NCBI GenBank assembly: GCA_937990665.1
Contig: CALKRF010000009.1
Coordinates: 1-30,367 of the forward strand
DNA: 30,367 nt
DNA from: an uncultured Atopobium sp.
GTDB taxonomy: Bacteria > Actinomycetota > Coriobacteriia > Coriobacteriales > Atopobiaceae
Reading direction: 5' to 3'
Shown one piece after another: positions 17,157 through 25,408 of the stretch. The notes below the pieces were generated by a model. It ran no database searches and was not told the origin of the DNA. It saw nothing but the letters and a program-made list of their open reading frames with translations. How positions within the stretch are numbered: the first letter of the stretch is position 1; each line of letters starts with the position of its first letter. Both the position numbers and the translations under genes were made by a program.

Positions 17157-18005
17157 ATGGAGACCAACCTGCACAAATTCCAGGCTTTTACTTCCGCGGC
17201 ATATCACAGTAGCTTTACGGTGGCGGCAGAAGAGCTGGGATGCACTCAGTCGTCTATTAGTCGCATGGTGGCAAGTCTAGAAAAAGAGTGGGATGTCCGC
17301 TTGTTTAACAGGCATGGTGGCTATGTAAGTCTGACTCCTGAGGGAAAGACGCTTTTGCCTGTTGCAGAAGAGGTGTGCCAGGCATACAGCAAGTTGAGCA
17401 ATCAAGTTAATCGCGTCAGTGCCATTGAGATGGGCAACCTTGTTATTGCTGCGCCTTCGAGCTTTCTTTCACGAGCACTGCCTGGCCATCTGAAGAAGTA
17501 CATGACTGACCATCCAAACATCAAAGTTGAAGTTATCGAATGTACGTACGGCGAAGCCCTGCGTCTTATTAGCAAGGGTAAAGTGGATATTAGTTTTACT
17601 ATGACCCGCGCAACTGAGCAGGGATTTACTTCAACTTTATTTGATCATGATGAGGTTATTGTTGTTTCTCAAAAGGGACATTACGAGAAGGACCTTGAGA
17701 CAATTCCTGTTAAGCGTCTTATTGAAGAGCCCTTTATTGTTGATATTGAGACGGCTCCTCTGCTTCAGAAGCAACTCAAAAACGCACGCATGACGTTCGC
17801 GTCATCAGATTCATTCACCATTATGTCCATGGTAGAGTCAGGTCTTGGTGTAAGTTTGTTGCCACTTGAGGCAACAAAAGGTACAAATTTTGATATTGAT
17901 GTACATCATCTGGAGACTCCCGTACATCGTAATGTCTTTATTACACATCGTGTAAAAGGCGAGATGTCGCGCACTACAGAAGAGTTTTTAAAGTATTTGA
18001 GTTAA
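17157..18005 (+). CDS. LysR-family transcriptional regulator
   Basis: This 282-residue protein has an N-terminal winged HTH (about residues 5-64, with SFTVAAEELGCTQSSISRMVASLEKEW and LFNRHGGYVSLTPEG typical of LysR) and a periplasmic-binding-like effector domain (about 90-282). Start ATG 17157 has AGGGG (17146-17150) upstream. LysR regulators commonly control neighbours; here the permease and amidohydrolase immediately downstream on the same strand are the best candidates, unusually without divergent orientation. The ligand is unknown; a substrate or product of the amidohydrolase is a reasonable guess. Confidence 0.92.
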   Translation: METNLHKFQAFTSAAYHSSFTVAAEELGCTQSSISRMVASLEKEWDVRLFNRHGGYVSLTPEGKTLLPVAEEVCQAYSKLSNQVNRVSAIEMGNLVIAAPSSFLSRALPGHLKKYMTDHPNIKVEVIECTYGEALRLISKGKVDISFTMTRATEQGFTSTLFDHDEVIVVSQKGHYEKDLETIPVKRLIEEPFIVDIETAPLLQKQLKNARMTFASSDSFTIMSMVESGLGVSLLPLEATKGTNFDIDVHHLETPVHRNVFITHRVKGEMSRTTEEFLKYLS

Positions 18006-18133
18006 AGATTGATGCATAGTTGTGTACGTTAACTATTTGAAAATTGCATAACTGTTATTAGATTTTGGTAAAGATGTAAAAAGATTTAACTACCGCTCGC
18101 GGTTGTAGCCTTTACGCTTACGGGTTTATCTGA

Positions 18134-18160
18134 CGCCCAGAGGGCGCTACTTCTTTTTTC
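18134..18160 (+). terminator. Terminator or leader attenuator before the APC permease
   Basis: CGCCC-AGA-GGGCG (18134-18146) is followed, four bases later, by a T-rich stretch ending in six T. Another GC hairpin (CCGC-TC-GCGG) lies upstream around 18093-18102. It may simply end the LysR transcript, or act in the 5' leader of the permease mRNA. I see no known riboswitch fold in 18006-18229. Confidence 0.55.
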
Positions 18161-18229
18161 AAATGGCTTCGGGTGCAAACATAGTCTCATCAAGTTCTTC
18201 GTCCGAGTAATTACGGGAAGGAGTGGGAC

Positions 18230-19672
18230 ATGGCAGAAAATGCCGAGGCACCTGAGATGCAAAAGTCGTTGAGTCTATTCAACTTCTTTACCATCGGATT
18301 TGGTGCGATCATTGGTACCGGATGGGTGCTCCTGGTAGGCGACTGGATGGTTCTTGGTGGAGGACCATTCCCCGCGATGATCGCATTCGCAATTGGCGCA
18401 ATTTTCCTTGTACCAATTGGATGTGTTTTTGGCGAGCTTACTGCTGCTATTCCAATTTCTGGTGGCATCATTGAGTACGTCGACAGGACATTCGGTCGCC
18501 CATTGGGCTTCTTTACCGGCTGGATGCTCCTTCTGGGTAACGCTCCACTGTGCCCTTGGGAGGCAATTGCTATTTCCACGCTTCTCACCGACCGCTTTGG
18601 TGCATTCCCTATTCTTTCTTGGCTGAGGTCCGTTAAGCTCTACACCATTCTTGGTGCAGATGTTTACCTGTGGCCAACAGTCATCGCTCTCTGCTTTGCT
18701 GCCCTAGTCATCTTCCTTAACTTCAAGGGTGCTGGCGCAGCAGCTAAGCTTTCGAGCTTCCTTACCAAGGCTCTGCTGACCGGTATGATTCTTGCAATGG
18801 TTATCTCCTTTGCAACTGGTTCTCCAAGCAACGGCCTCCCCCTCTTCTCCCAGGCAACTGAGGTTGCTGGCGGCGAGGGCACAAAGGCTACCAGCTTCTT
18901 TGGTGGCATCATTGCGGTTCTTGTTATGACTCCATTCTTCTACGCTGGTTTCGATACCATTCCACAGCAGGCAGAAGAGGCTTCTGCTGACCTTGACTGG
19001 AAGAAGTTTGGTATCATCCCTGCACTTGCACTTATGGCATCTGGTATCTTCTATCTCATCTGCATCTATGCATTCGGAACCATGATTGACTGGCACGAGT
19101 TTGTTAAGTCTTCCGTTCCTGCACTTGCAGTTCTCGAGCGCATCAACCTGTTCTTCTACATTGCAATGCTCATCATTGCAACGCTTGGACCTCTGGGCCC
19201 AATGAACTCCTTCTTTGGTGCTTCCACTCGTCTGATGCTTGCTCTTGGTCGTAAGAAGATGCTCCCTGAGTCCTTCGCAAAGATTGATCCTAAGTCTGGC
19301 GCACCTCTGACTGCAAACATGTTCATGGCTGGCCTGACTCTTGTTGGTCCATTCCTTGGCCGCAACATGCTTGTTCCTCTGACCAACGTTGCTTCTCTTG
19401 GCTTCATCTTCGCATGCACCATGGCTGGCGTTGCCTGCCTGCGCCTGCGTCAGACCGAGCCAGACCTGCCTCGTCCTTACAAGGTCAACGGTGGAATCGC
19501 AGGTATCCTTGCTGCAATTCTTGCTGGCAGCATCATCATCGGTCTGATGGTTGTTCCTTTCAGCCCTGCAGCACTGAAGCCAGTTGAGTGGATCATCACC
19601 ATTTCTTGGATTGTCATTGGTATGGCCATCTTCATGATCTTTGGTCGTCAGTCTGAAAAGGCAGCAGCATAA
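18230..19672 (+). CDS. APC superfamily amino acid permease
   Basis: This 480-residue protein has about 12 hydrophobic segments and the N-terminal APC signature FTIGFGAIIGTGWV. Later segments such as YAGFDTIPQQAEEA and the loop RLRQTEPDLPRPYKV are typical of amino acid or amine permeases. It probably imports an amino acid, amine or small peptide derivative across the cytoplasmic membrane by proton symport or exchange. GGAAGGAG precedes ATG 18230. An amidohydrolase gene follows after 135 bases containing a hairpin, so transport and hydrolysis are likely linked. The substrate cannot be read from the sequence. Confidence 0.9.
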   Translation: MAENAEAPEMQKSLSLFNFFTIGFGAIIGTGWVLLVGDWMVLGGGPFPAMIAFAIGAIFLVPIGCVFGELTAAIPISGGIIEYVDRTFGRPLGFFTGWMLLLGNAPLCPWEAIAISTLLTDRFGAFPILSWLRSVKLYTILGADVYLWPTVIALCFAALVIFLNFKGAGAAAKLSSFLTKALLTGMILAMVISFATGSPSNGLPLFSQATEVAGGEGTKATSFFGGIIAVLVMTPFFYAGFDTIPQQAEEASADLDWKKFGIIPALALMASGIFYLICIYAFGTMIDWHEFVKSSVPALAVLERINLFFYIAMLIIATLGPLGPMNSFFGASTRLMLALGRKKMLPESFAKIDPKSGAPLTANMFMAGLTLVGPFLGRNMLVPLTNVASLGFIFACTMAGVACLRLRQTEPDLPRPYKVNGGIAGILAAILAGSIIIGLMVVPFSPAALKPVEWIITISWIVIGMAIFMIFGRQSEKAAA

Positions 19673-19742
19673 GTTGCTTGCAAGCTCTAAAGGTTCATCG
19701 GTACGTTGAACTAAGCACGTTATTTGTTTCTTTAGTTTGGAT

Positions 19743-19773
19743 TTTTTGCGCCCAAAAAGGGTGGGCGCAAAAA
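19743..19773 (+). repeat. 11-bp perfect hairpin between permease and amidohydrolase genes
   Basis: TTTTTGCGCCC (19743-19753) pairs perfectly with GGGCGCAAAAA (19763-19773) around a nine-base loop. There is no T run beyond the stem on the + strand, so it is either an unusual terminator whose U-tract is inside the stem (on -) or an mRNA-stabilising or processing hairpin giving different levels of the two proteins. Confidence 0.55.
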
Positions 19774-19807
19774 GATAGTATGTATCATTTACTAGAGGGG
19801 GAAAGAA

Positions 19808-21055
19808 ATGAGTAAGATTGCTTTTGTAGGCGGAAAGCTCGTTGACGGCACTGGTGCCGCTCCTGTTGAGGATTCTCTTGTTCTCGTAGACGACAAGAAG
19901 ATTGCTTATGCTGGTCCTCGCACTGAGGTTCCAGAGGGCTATGAGGTCCGTGACATCCAGGGCCGCACCATTATGCCAGGTCTTATCGATACCCACCTGC
20001 ACTTCTCCGGCAACCTGACCGACAACGATAACGACTGGGTTATCGAGTCCGTTGCTCAGAAGCAGGCATGCGCAGTCAAGCAGTCCTGGGACGCTCTCTC
20101 CCACGGTCTTACCACCGTCTGCGAGATTGGCCGCAATGGTATCGCAATTCGTGACCTCGTTAACATGGGCGTCATGGAGGGACCACGTATCTACGCTACC
20201 GGCCTTGGCTTCTGCCGCGTTGCTGGTCACGGTGACTGCCACCAGCTCCCACAGGAGATTTCCAAGAATGGTCACCCATGGGGCGATCAGGTAGACGGTC
20301 CTTGGGATCTTCGTAAGGCAGTTCGTCGTCGTCTTCGTGAGAACCCAGACGCAATCAAGATTTGGGCTACCGGTGGCGGAATTTGGCACTGGGACTCCGG
20401 TCGCGATCAGCACTACTGCTACGAGGAGATCAAGGCAGTTTGCGACGAGGCGGCAATGGTTGGCATTCCTGTTTGGTCACACTCCTATAACAGCTTCTCC
20501 GCAGCTTATGACTCCGTCCGTTGCGGCTGCGAGCAGATGATTCACGGCTTCGAGCTTGATGCAAAGACCATGGATCTTATGTGCGAGCAGGGCACCTTCT
20601 TCACTCCTACCATCGGCTTCCTGCCAACTTGGTACGGAACTTATCCACCAGAGTGGACTCCAGAGCTTGACGCATTCCCAGGCGATACCGTCGTTGAGAA
20701 GGGCCTCAACCGTACATACGAGAACCTCCGTGCTGCTAACGAGCGCGGCGTCACTCTCACCATCGGCTCCGACTCCTTCAGCTTCGTAACTCCTTACGGC
20801 TGGGTCACCATTGACGAGATGTATGACTTTGTTGAGAAGGCTGGCGTCACCATTCTTGAGACCATCAAGGCTGCTACCCTTAACGGTGCTAAGATGGTTC
20901 ACCACGAGGATGAGTTTGGCTCCCTCGAGGCTGGCAAGCTTGCTGACCTCCTGGTTGTCAAGGGCGACGTTGCTGCTAACATCCGCGACCTTACCCCAGA
21001 TAACATGGAAGTTATCATGAAGGAAGGCAGCGAGGTTATTCGCGGCACCTTCTAA
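19808..21055 (+). CDS. Metal-dependent amidohydrolase (prolidase/imidazolonepropionase-like)
   Basis: A 415-residue cytoplasmic amidohydrolase-superfamily enzyme with no signal peptide. It has the small N-terminal beta-sandwich (VGGKLVDGTG), then the TIM-barrel metal site: HxH in DTHLHF (His63, His65), a likely carboxylated Lys in IKIWATGG (Lys186), His227 (WSHSY), His248 (MIHGFE) and Asp324 (GSDSF). This ligand set is that of binuclear members such as the Xaa-Pro and Xaa-Arg dipeptidases of the Sgx9260 type. It probably hydrolyses an N-acyl amino acid or dipeptide imported by the upstream permease; the exact substrate is not evident. AGAGGGGG precedes ATG 19808. A very strong terminator follows. 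Confidence 0.9.
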   Translation: MSKIAFVGGKLVDGTGAAPVEDSLVLVDDKKIAYAGPRTEVPEGYEVRDIQGRTIMPGLIDTHLHFSGNLTDNDNDWVIESVAQKQACAVKQSWDALSHGLTTVCEIGRNGIAIRDLVNMGVMEGPRIYATGLGFCRVAGHGDCHQLPQEISKNGHPWGDQVDGPWDLRKAVRRRLRENPDAIKIWATGGGIWHWDSGRDQHYCYEEIKAVCDEAAMVGIPVWSHSYNSFSAAYDSVRCGCEQMIHGFELDAKTMDLMCEQGTFFTPTIGFLPTWYGTYPPEWTPELDAFPGDTVVEKGLNRTYENLRAANERGVTLTIGSDSFSFVTPYGWVTIDEMYDFVEKAGVTILETIKAATLNGAKMVHHEDEFGSLEAGKLADLLVVKGDVAANIRDLTPDNMEVIMKEGSEVIRGTF

Positions 21056-21077
21056 GAGGTAATCCAATACCTTCTGG

Positions 21078-21112
21078 AGCCCCTATGCAGTCTCTGCATA
21101 GGGGCTCTTTTT
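21078..21112 (+). terminator. Strong terminator after the amidohydrolase gene
   Basis: A perfect 13-bp stem AGCCCCTATGCAG/CTGCATAGGGGCT (21078-21090 with 21094-21106), a three-base loop and CTTTTT. Confidence 0.93.
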
Positions 21113-21125
21113 GTGTGTGCAGGGA

Positions 21126-21194
21126 TGGCGAGAAACCCGTTGAGGCCGCGACAACTCGTCGAAATGCTCAGCGGAATCCTTGGAACTTCTCGCC
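21126..21194 (+). repeat. Dispersed motif copy (TGGCGAGAAACCCGTTGAG) with inverted partner
   Basis: Bases 21126-21144 are identical over 19 bases to 29324-29342. The core GGCGAGAA (21127-21134) has an inverted partner TTCTCGCC at 21187-21194, 52 bases downstream. It lies upstream of rnr. Confidence 0.65.
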
Positions 21195-21293
21195 TTATCT
21201 GCACATCGTCTATCACGAGGCACTTTAGGGTACATATCAGAAGATTCATTGGGTCAGCGCAAAAGGCGCTGGCTTCTACCTACAGGAGGATTT

Positions 21294-23306
21294 TTGGCTA
21301 GAAAACGCATACATAAAGGAAACCGTCGTCAGGGACGTGCAAAAGTCTCAAAGCGACCATCGGCGTTGCTTACAGGCACGCTGAGTCTTTCTCGCCCAGG
21401 AGTTGCTACCGTAAGCACCCCTGAGGGTACGTATGCGCTGGCCAAACACGGTATTCATGAGGCAATGCACGGAGACGAGGTCCAGGTTTCGCTTGTCTCG
21501 ACCAAGGGAAAGACTCCTCTGGCAAACGTGCGTTTTGTGCTTACGCGAGCTACTCAGACGTTTTTGGGTATCTACCACGATGCCGGTCCACTTGGCGCTG
21601 TGGTGCCGCTGGATAGTCGCATCCAGCGAGATTTCTTTGTGCTTCCCGAAGATCCTTCTGTTGGACGTCATTACGTTTTTGAGGGCGACGTAGTTGTTGC
21701 GCGCATCACAGAATACCCAACGCGTAAAAGTGCTGCTGTAGTCACTATCGAGCGCCGCGTGGGATCAGCCGAAGATCTGGACATGAACGTTGAGGCAACT
21801 ATTGCTTCGTATGGTCTGGCAACAGAGTTTTCCATCAAAGCGTTGAGACAAGCCGAGAGAATCTCCGTTGACGCAGATAAAGCCCTTGCAGAAGACGCTT
21901 CAAGACACGATTTGCGAGAAGAGCTATGCATCACCGTAGACCCCGCAGATGCTAAAGATTTTGATGACGCCGTTGGTGCGCGGAAGCTTGAAGATGGCGG
22001 CTTTGAACTCTGGGTTCATATTGCAGATGTGGCCCACTACGTAAAATGGGATTCTCCCATTGACCTGGAAGCTCGCATGCGCACCTGCTCGGCATATTTA
22101 GTGGACCGCGTGTTGCCCATGTTGCCAGAAAAGCTCTGCAATGACGTGTGTTCTCTGCGACCAGCTGAAGATAGGCTAGCTATGTCGGTAAAGATGAAGT
22201 TGAGCAGCTCGGGCAAGGTTCTTGGCGCAACCGCTATGAATTCCGTCATTCGCTCACGAGCAAGACTCAGCTACGACCAGGTAGATAGCTATCTGCAAGG
22301 AGACGCTACAGCACTTGACTCCGCCGTGCCTAGAGAAGATGCTGGCGCAATCAAAGAAATGATTGGCGCACTCAATCAAATCCGAGCACTTCGAGAAGAG
22401 ATTCGAAAGGAACGCGGCTCAGTAGATTTTGAAAGCGTAGAGACGCGCGTGGTGCTTGACCAGGATAACAAGCCTACTGGTGTGTCGGTACGCGAGCGCA
22501 CCCAAGCAACGGGGCTTATCGAGGAAGCTATGCTTGCAGCCAATGAGAGCGTTGCTCATATGCTAAGCCAGCATGATCTAGAGTCTGCATACCGTGTACA
22601 TGAACAGCCTTCTCCAGAGACGCTTAAGCTTGCGGTTACTCCGCTTGTTGCAATGGGTGCCCTTGAACCGGACGTGGCATCTCGCATTGCTGTCGGTGAC
22701 CAGACGGCGCTGCAAGAAGCACTTGAATCAGTGCATGGTACGCGTTATGCTCGCGTGGTAAATGCGCAGCTGCTCAGAGCCCAAAAGCGAGCAATCTACC
22801 TGCCTACTAACCAGGGTCACTTTGCCCTGGGAGCAGATGCGTACTGTCACTTTACCTCGCCAATTAGGCGCTATCCAGATGTGATAGTTCACCGTACGTT
22901 GAAGCGCTTGCTTCGTGGTCAAACGGCTTCACGGGCAGAGCTGGTCGCACTTCTTGATATTTGTAGCACGTGCTCTGACCAGGAGAGAAAGTCTGATGCG
23001 GCAGCTCGTACCACACAAAAGATCAAGATGGCTGAGTACTATCAGAGTCGTCTGGGAGAAGAGACGTGGGGTACCATCGACGGTTGCGAGCGCTTTGGCC
23101 TGTTTATTACGTTGGACGGCACCTACGCCGACGGTCTTCTCGCCGTGAGGGATTTGGGTCACGAATGGTACGTGTATGATCAGGAGACTCTGGCGCTGAT
23201 AGGGGAATCAACAGGCAAAACGTATCGTATTGGTGGACGTGTGCGCGTGAAGATTTCTGGCGTAAATGTGGCTCGTGGTCAGATTGATTTGGCACTTGTG
23301 GAATAA
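21294..23306 (+). CDS. rnr: Ribonuclease R (RNB-family 3'-5' exoribonuclease)
   Basis: RNase R degrades structured RNA, including mRNAs released by trans-translation. The 670-residue product has a basic N-terminus (ARKRIHKGNRRQGRAK), an OB-fold cold-shock region, the RNB catalytic domain (ITVDPADAKDFDDAV with the metal-binding Asp residues, then HIADVAHYVK and HFTSPIRRYPDVIVHR) and a C-terminal S1 domain (GTIDGCERFGLFITL). It stops right after S1, without the Lys-rich tail of E. coli RNase R. TTG 21294 is chosen because AGGAGG (21284-21289) lies four bases before it; a TTG at 21180 would add 38 unsupported residues. smpB is two genes downstream and ssrA about 3 kb further. The basic N-terminus may take over the role of the missing tail; that is inference. 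Confidence 0.93.
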   Translation: MARKRIHKGNRRQGRAKVSKRPSALLTGTLSLSRPGVATVSTPEGTYALAKHGIHEAMHGDEVQVSLVSTKGKTPLANVRFVLTRATQTFLGIYHDAGPLGAVVPLDSRIQRDFFVLPEDPSVGRHYVFEGDVVVARITEYPTRKSAAVVTIERRVGSAEDLDMNVEATIASYGLATEFSIKALRQAERISVDADKALAEDASRHDLREELCITVDPADAKDFDDAVGARKLEDGGFELWVHIADVAHYVKWDSPIDLEARMRTCSAYLVDRVLPMLPEKLCNDVCSLRPAEDRLAMSVKMKLSSSGKVLGATAMNSVIRSRARLSYDQVDSYLQGDATALDSAVPREDAGAIKEMIGALNQIRALREEIRKERGSVDFESVETRVVLDQDNKPTGVSVRERTQATGLIEEAMLAANESVAHMLSQHDLESAYRVHEQPSPETLKLAVTPLVAMGALEPDVASRIAVGDQTALQEALESVHGTRYARVVNAQLLRAQKRAIYLPTNQGHFALGADAYCHFTSPIRRYPDVIVHRTLKRLLRGQTASRAELVALLDICSTCSDQERKSDAAARTTQKIKMAEYYQSRLGEETWGTIDGCERFGLFITLDGTYADGLLAVRDLGHEWYVYDQETLALIGESTGKTYRIGGRVRVKISGVNVARGQIDLALVE

Positions 23307-23387
23307 TAAGCAGGTAGATTACGTGCGGGTTTATGAAGCACCCGCACAGATGATTGCATGATTGATATTGAATGATAGGTGAGTAAG

Positions 23388-24323
23388 ATGGCACTTTCGG
23401 CACTTTCAGATGAGCTGATGCGCGCTGAAGGCATGATGATGCAGGACCAGAACGAGGAGGCACTTGAGCTGCTGCTTCGTTTGGCTGAAGACGCTGAAGA
23501 ATATGTGGACCGCAACTGTCAAACCACAGATGAGGTGCAGTATTTTGCGTTCCCAACGCTTTTTGACCGCCTGGCGTATAGGCGCGTGGAAAATGATCCT
23601 CGCAAGCTTGAGGATGTTGCTGAGCCGTTTGATCGTCTGTACGGAGACCTTGCGATGGCTTACGTACGTACCGGCGATTACGAAAACGCCATGACTGCGC
23701 TGAAGACTGCGATTCGTTGGAATCCAATGAACTGCGGATTTAGGCTTGATCTGGCCGATCTGTTTAAGATTGCTGGCGATATTCGCGAGCACATGGCTCT
23801 GACATTTGGCGTCTTTGAGCGCGCAAGTGAGGTAAGGCATCTGACCAGGGCGTTTTTGAACTTTGCTGCGTGGTTTGAGGCTCAGGGTAGGCTTGAGCAG
23901 GCTGCAGCATGTCTGAGAGCTGCTCGTCGCTTTGAGGTTAAAGACAGCACGCTTGAGGCTGCGCTTGACCAGGCTGCAGGTACCCCCAAAGATCCCGACG
24001 GTCTTACGGATGAAGAGGCAAATGACCTGCTCGAGGCTGAGGGCCTGCCAACAGGCGCTAACGCCGAGATTGCAGTTTGCCTGCTGATGTGTGCGCAGGA
24101 TTGCGCTGCCATGGGAGACAGAGCTACCGCAACTGAGATGACCATTCGCGCTCGCGATCTTGTGGGCGAGCAGGCAGCTCTTACGCTTCTGCAGCTTGTC
24201 CGCGACGCCGCAATCTCCGAGGGCTTCACCGCAGGCGGCAATCCCGTATCTGCTGACGTGCCTGGCAATGCATCTGGCGAGAAAACCGATGCAGCTGAAA
24301 CTTCAGACGGGGAAGGCAAGTAA
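23388..24323 (+). CDS. TPR-like helical protein of unknown function
   Basis: This 311-residue protein is predicted soluble and almost wholly helical, with TPR-like helix pairs (NEEALELLLRLAEDAEEYV, MAYVRTGDYENAMTALKTAIRWNP, EAQGRLEQAAACLRAARRF). The last 30 or so residues are polar and low in complexity. I do not recognise a family. ATG 23388 follows AGGTGAG; an in-frame GTG at 23379 is less likely. It lies 81 bases after rnr and two bases before smpB, so it may be part of an rnr-smpB quality-control operon, perhaps as an adaptor; that is inference from position. Confidence 0.8.
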   Translation: MALSALSDELMRAEGMMMQDQNEEALELLLRLAEDAEEYVDRNCQTTDEVQYFAFPTLFDRLAYRRVENDPRKLEDVAEPFDRLYGDLAMAYVRTGDYENAMTALKTAIRWNPMNCGFRLDLADLFKIAGDIREHMALTFGVFERASEVRHLTRAFLNFAAWFEAQGRLEQAAACLRAARRFEVKDSTLEAALDQAAGTPKDPDGLTDEEANDLLEAEGLPTGANAEIAVCLLMCAQDCAAMGDRATATEMTIRARDLVGEQAALTLLQLVRDAAISEGFTAGGNPVSADVPGNASGEKTDAAETSDGEGK

Positions 24324-24325
24324 GT

Positions 24326-24808
24326 ATGGCCGAGACCCAGGGAAAACAGCAGGGTAAGAAGTCGATTGCACGCAATCGCTCTGCTCGTCATGAGTACGAG
24401 ATTGGCGAGACCTTTGAGTGCGGCCTGGTGCTCACTGGCACCGAGGTCAAGAGCTTGCGCGAGCGTGGTTGTCAGCTAACCGACACGTTCTGCCTCATTC
24501 GCGATGGTGAGGCGTGGATTCACGGCATGCATCTACATCCGTACACCAACGGTGGCGTGTGGAACGTTGACCCAGATAGAAAGCGCAAACTGCTGCTTCA
24601 CCGCAGGCAGATTGACTACCTTGACGGAAAGCTTCGCCAGAAAGGCTTGGCGCTGGTTCCGCTTGAGATTTACTTTGACGAGCATAACCGCGTCAAGCTG
24701 TTAATTGCGCTTTCGCAGGGTAAAAAGCTCTACGACAAACGTGCGTCTGCAGCCAAGCGTGATTCTGACCGCGAGATTCAGCGAGCTCTCAAGGAGCGCA
24801 GCCGCTAG
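24326..24808 (+). CDS. smpB: SsrA-binding protein SmpB
   Basis: SmpB binds tmRNA and brings it to stalled ribosomes. The 160-residue product shows the family core: SIARNRSARHEYEIGETFECGLVL, GTEVKSLR, the HPYTNGGVWN segment and the basic C-terminal tail (GKKLYDKRASAAKRDSDREIQRALKERSR) that mimics the mRNA-channel part of a codon. GGGGAAGG precedes ATG 24326. It lies two bases after the TPR-like gene, in the rnr operon, and 1.5 kb before ssrA. The stop is TAG. Confidence 0.97.
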   Translation: MAETQGKQQGKKSIARNRSARHEYEIGETFECGLVLTGTEVKSLRERGCQLTDTFCLIRDGEAWIHGMHLHPYTNGGVWNVDPDRKRKLLLHRRQIDYLDGKLRQKGLALVPLEIYFDEHNRVKLLIALSQGKKLYDKRASAAKRDSDREIQRALKERSR

Positions 24809-24899
24809 GAGTGCGTCGCTGCTGCACGCGAGCGTACTGTCGCAAGCAGCTGGCGCTCGGAGCGCGTTGCTGCCGGAAGCGGCTGGCGCTCGGAGCGCG
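24793..24899 (+). repeat. GC-rich imperfect tandem repeat downstream of smpB
   Basis: GCTGGCGCTCGGAGCGCG occurs exactly at 24849-24866 and 24882-24899 (33-base period). Degenerate versions of GGAG-YGCG begin at 24793 (inside the smpB tail) and 24808. Each copy contains GCGCTC/GAGCGC, which can fold. Base composition is far higher in GC than the AT-rich sequence that follows. No gene is supported in 24809-25098. Confidence 0.55.
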
Positions 24900-24911
24900 C
24901 CGAACTTCTCG

Positions 24912-24938
24912 TCATAAAATTTCGTGCGAATTTTATGA
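24912..24938. promoter_or_regulatory. Inverted repeat upstream of the rubredoxin gene
   Basis: TCATAAAATT and AATTTTATGA (24912-24921 and 24929-24938) form a perfect 10-bp inverted repeat around seven bases. TGAGAATCATTCCTA follows (from 24936), weakly resembling a Fur/PerR-type 7-1-7 box. An operator controlling the rubredoxin gene is possible but unproven. Confidence 0.35.
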
Positions 24939-25098
24939 GAATCATTCCTATTTTCGGAATAATGCTTTAGAATCACTCAAGATTTGTTACTATCTGCATG
25001 AGCACTTAACCGCGGATAAGGGCCACGGTTAGTTGCCGTCCGCGTTAACTGCGCAAATAGAAGGAAAAGCGCGTCAGCGCTTGGAGAGAGGAATAAAA

Positions 25099-25236
25099 AT
25101 GGCAGAGAAGACTTACAAGTTTGTTTGCACCGTTTGTGGCTACGAGGTTGAGGTTGACACTCCAGAGCTTCCTGAGGACTATGTTTGCCCAGTTTGTGGC
25201 GTTGGTCCTGAGATGTTCGAGCTTGTCGAGGAGTAA
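25099..25236 (+). CDS. Rubredoxin-like small iron protein
   Basis: The 45-residue product has two CxxCG knuckles, VCTVCGYEVEV and YVCPVCGVGPEMFEL, the four Cys that bind a single iron in rubredoxin. The segment between them is short (ten or so residues shorter than classical rubredoxin), as in the rubredoxin-like domain of rubrerythrin. It is probably a cytoplasmic one-electron carrier, perhaps for oxygen or peroxide detoxification in this presumed anaerobe. ATG 25099 has AGAGAGGA just upstream. A hairpin AAGCGC-GTCA-GCGCTT at 25067-25082 lies in the leader. It ends before the terminator at 25320. Confidence 0.88.
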   Translation: MAEKTYKFVCTVCGYEVEVDTPELPEDYVCPVCGVGPEMFELVEE

Positions 25237-25319
25237 ACTCCCCACAAAGTAGTCAGAAAGGTTATCCGCGCAAGATTGCACTTTGGTAACCTCTTTGATG
25301 ATCACCCAAACAAAATCGT

Positions 25320-25353
25320 AAAAGCGATGTAGGATTTAACCTGCATCGCTTTT
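25320..25353. terminator. Terminator after the rubredoxin gene
   Basis: AAAAGCGATG (25320-25329) and CATCGCTTTT (25344-25353) pair, with AGG/CCT inside. The T run is part of the stem, so it could work in both directions. Confidence 0.7.
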
Positions 25354-25408
25354 CGTATACGTCTGCGTGATATGTGTCGTTGATGTGCGCATTTTGGTTG
25401 GAGTAGTC

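Noticed and set aside
18061..18229. Riboswitch upstream of the APC permease
   Set aside because: There are hairpins and a terminator-like stem, but I could not match a known aptamer core, so it is listed only as a terminator or attenuator.
18704..20413. 569-codon open frame on the minus strand across the permease and amidohydrolase genes
   Set aside because: It runs antisense through two well-supported genes and their spacer. The translation is rich in Asn, Cys and Thr with no domain, typical of a shadow frame.
24849..24899. CRISPR array
   Set aside because: The two exact repeats are only 18 bases with a 15-base interval that is itself repeat-derived. No further units or cas genes exist.
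24808..25032. Short frame translating the GC-rich repeat after smpB as a Cys/Arg-rich peptide
   Set aside because: The apparent peptide arises from the 33-base repeat. It lacks a ribosome binding site, and several frames on both strands look equally open.
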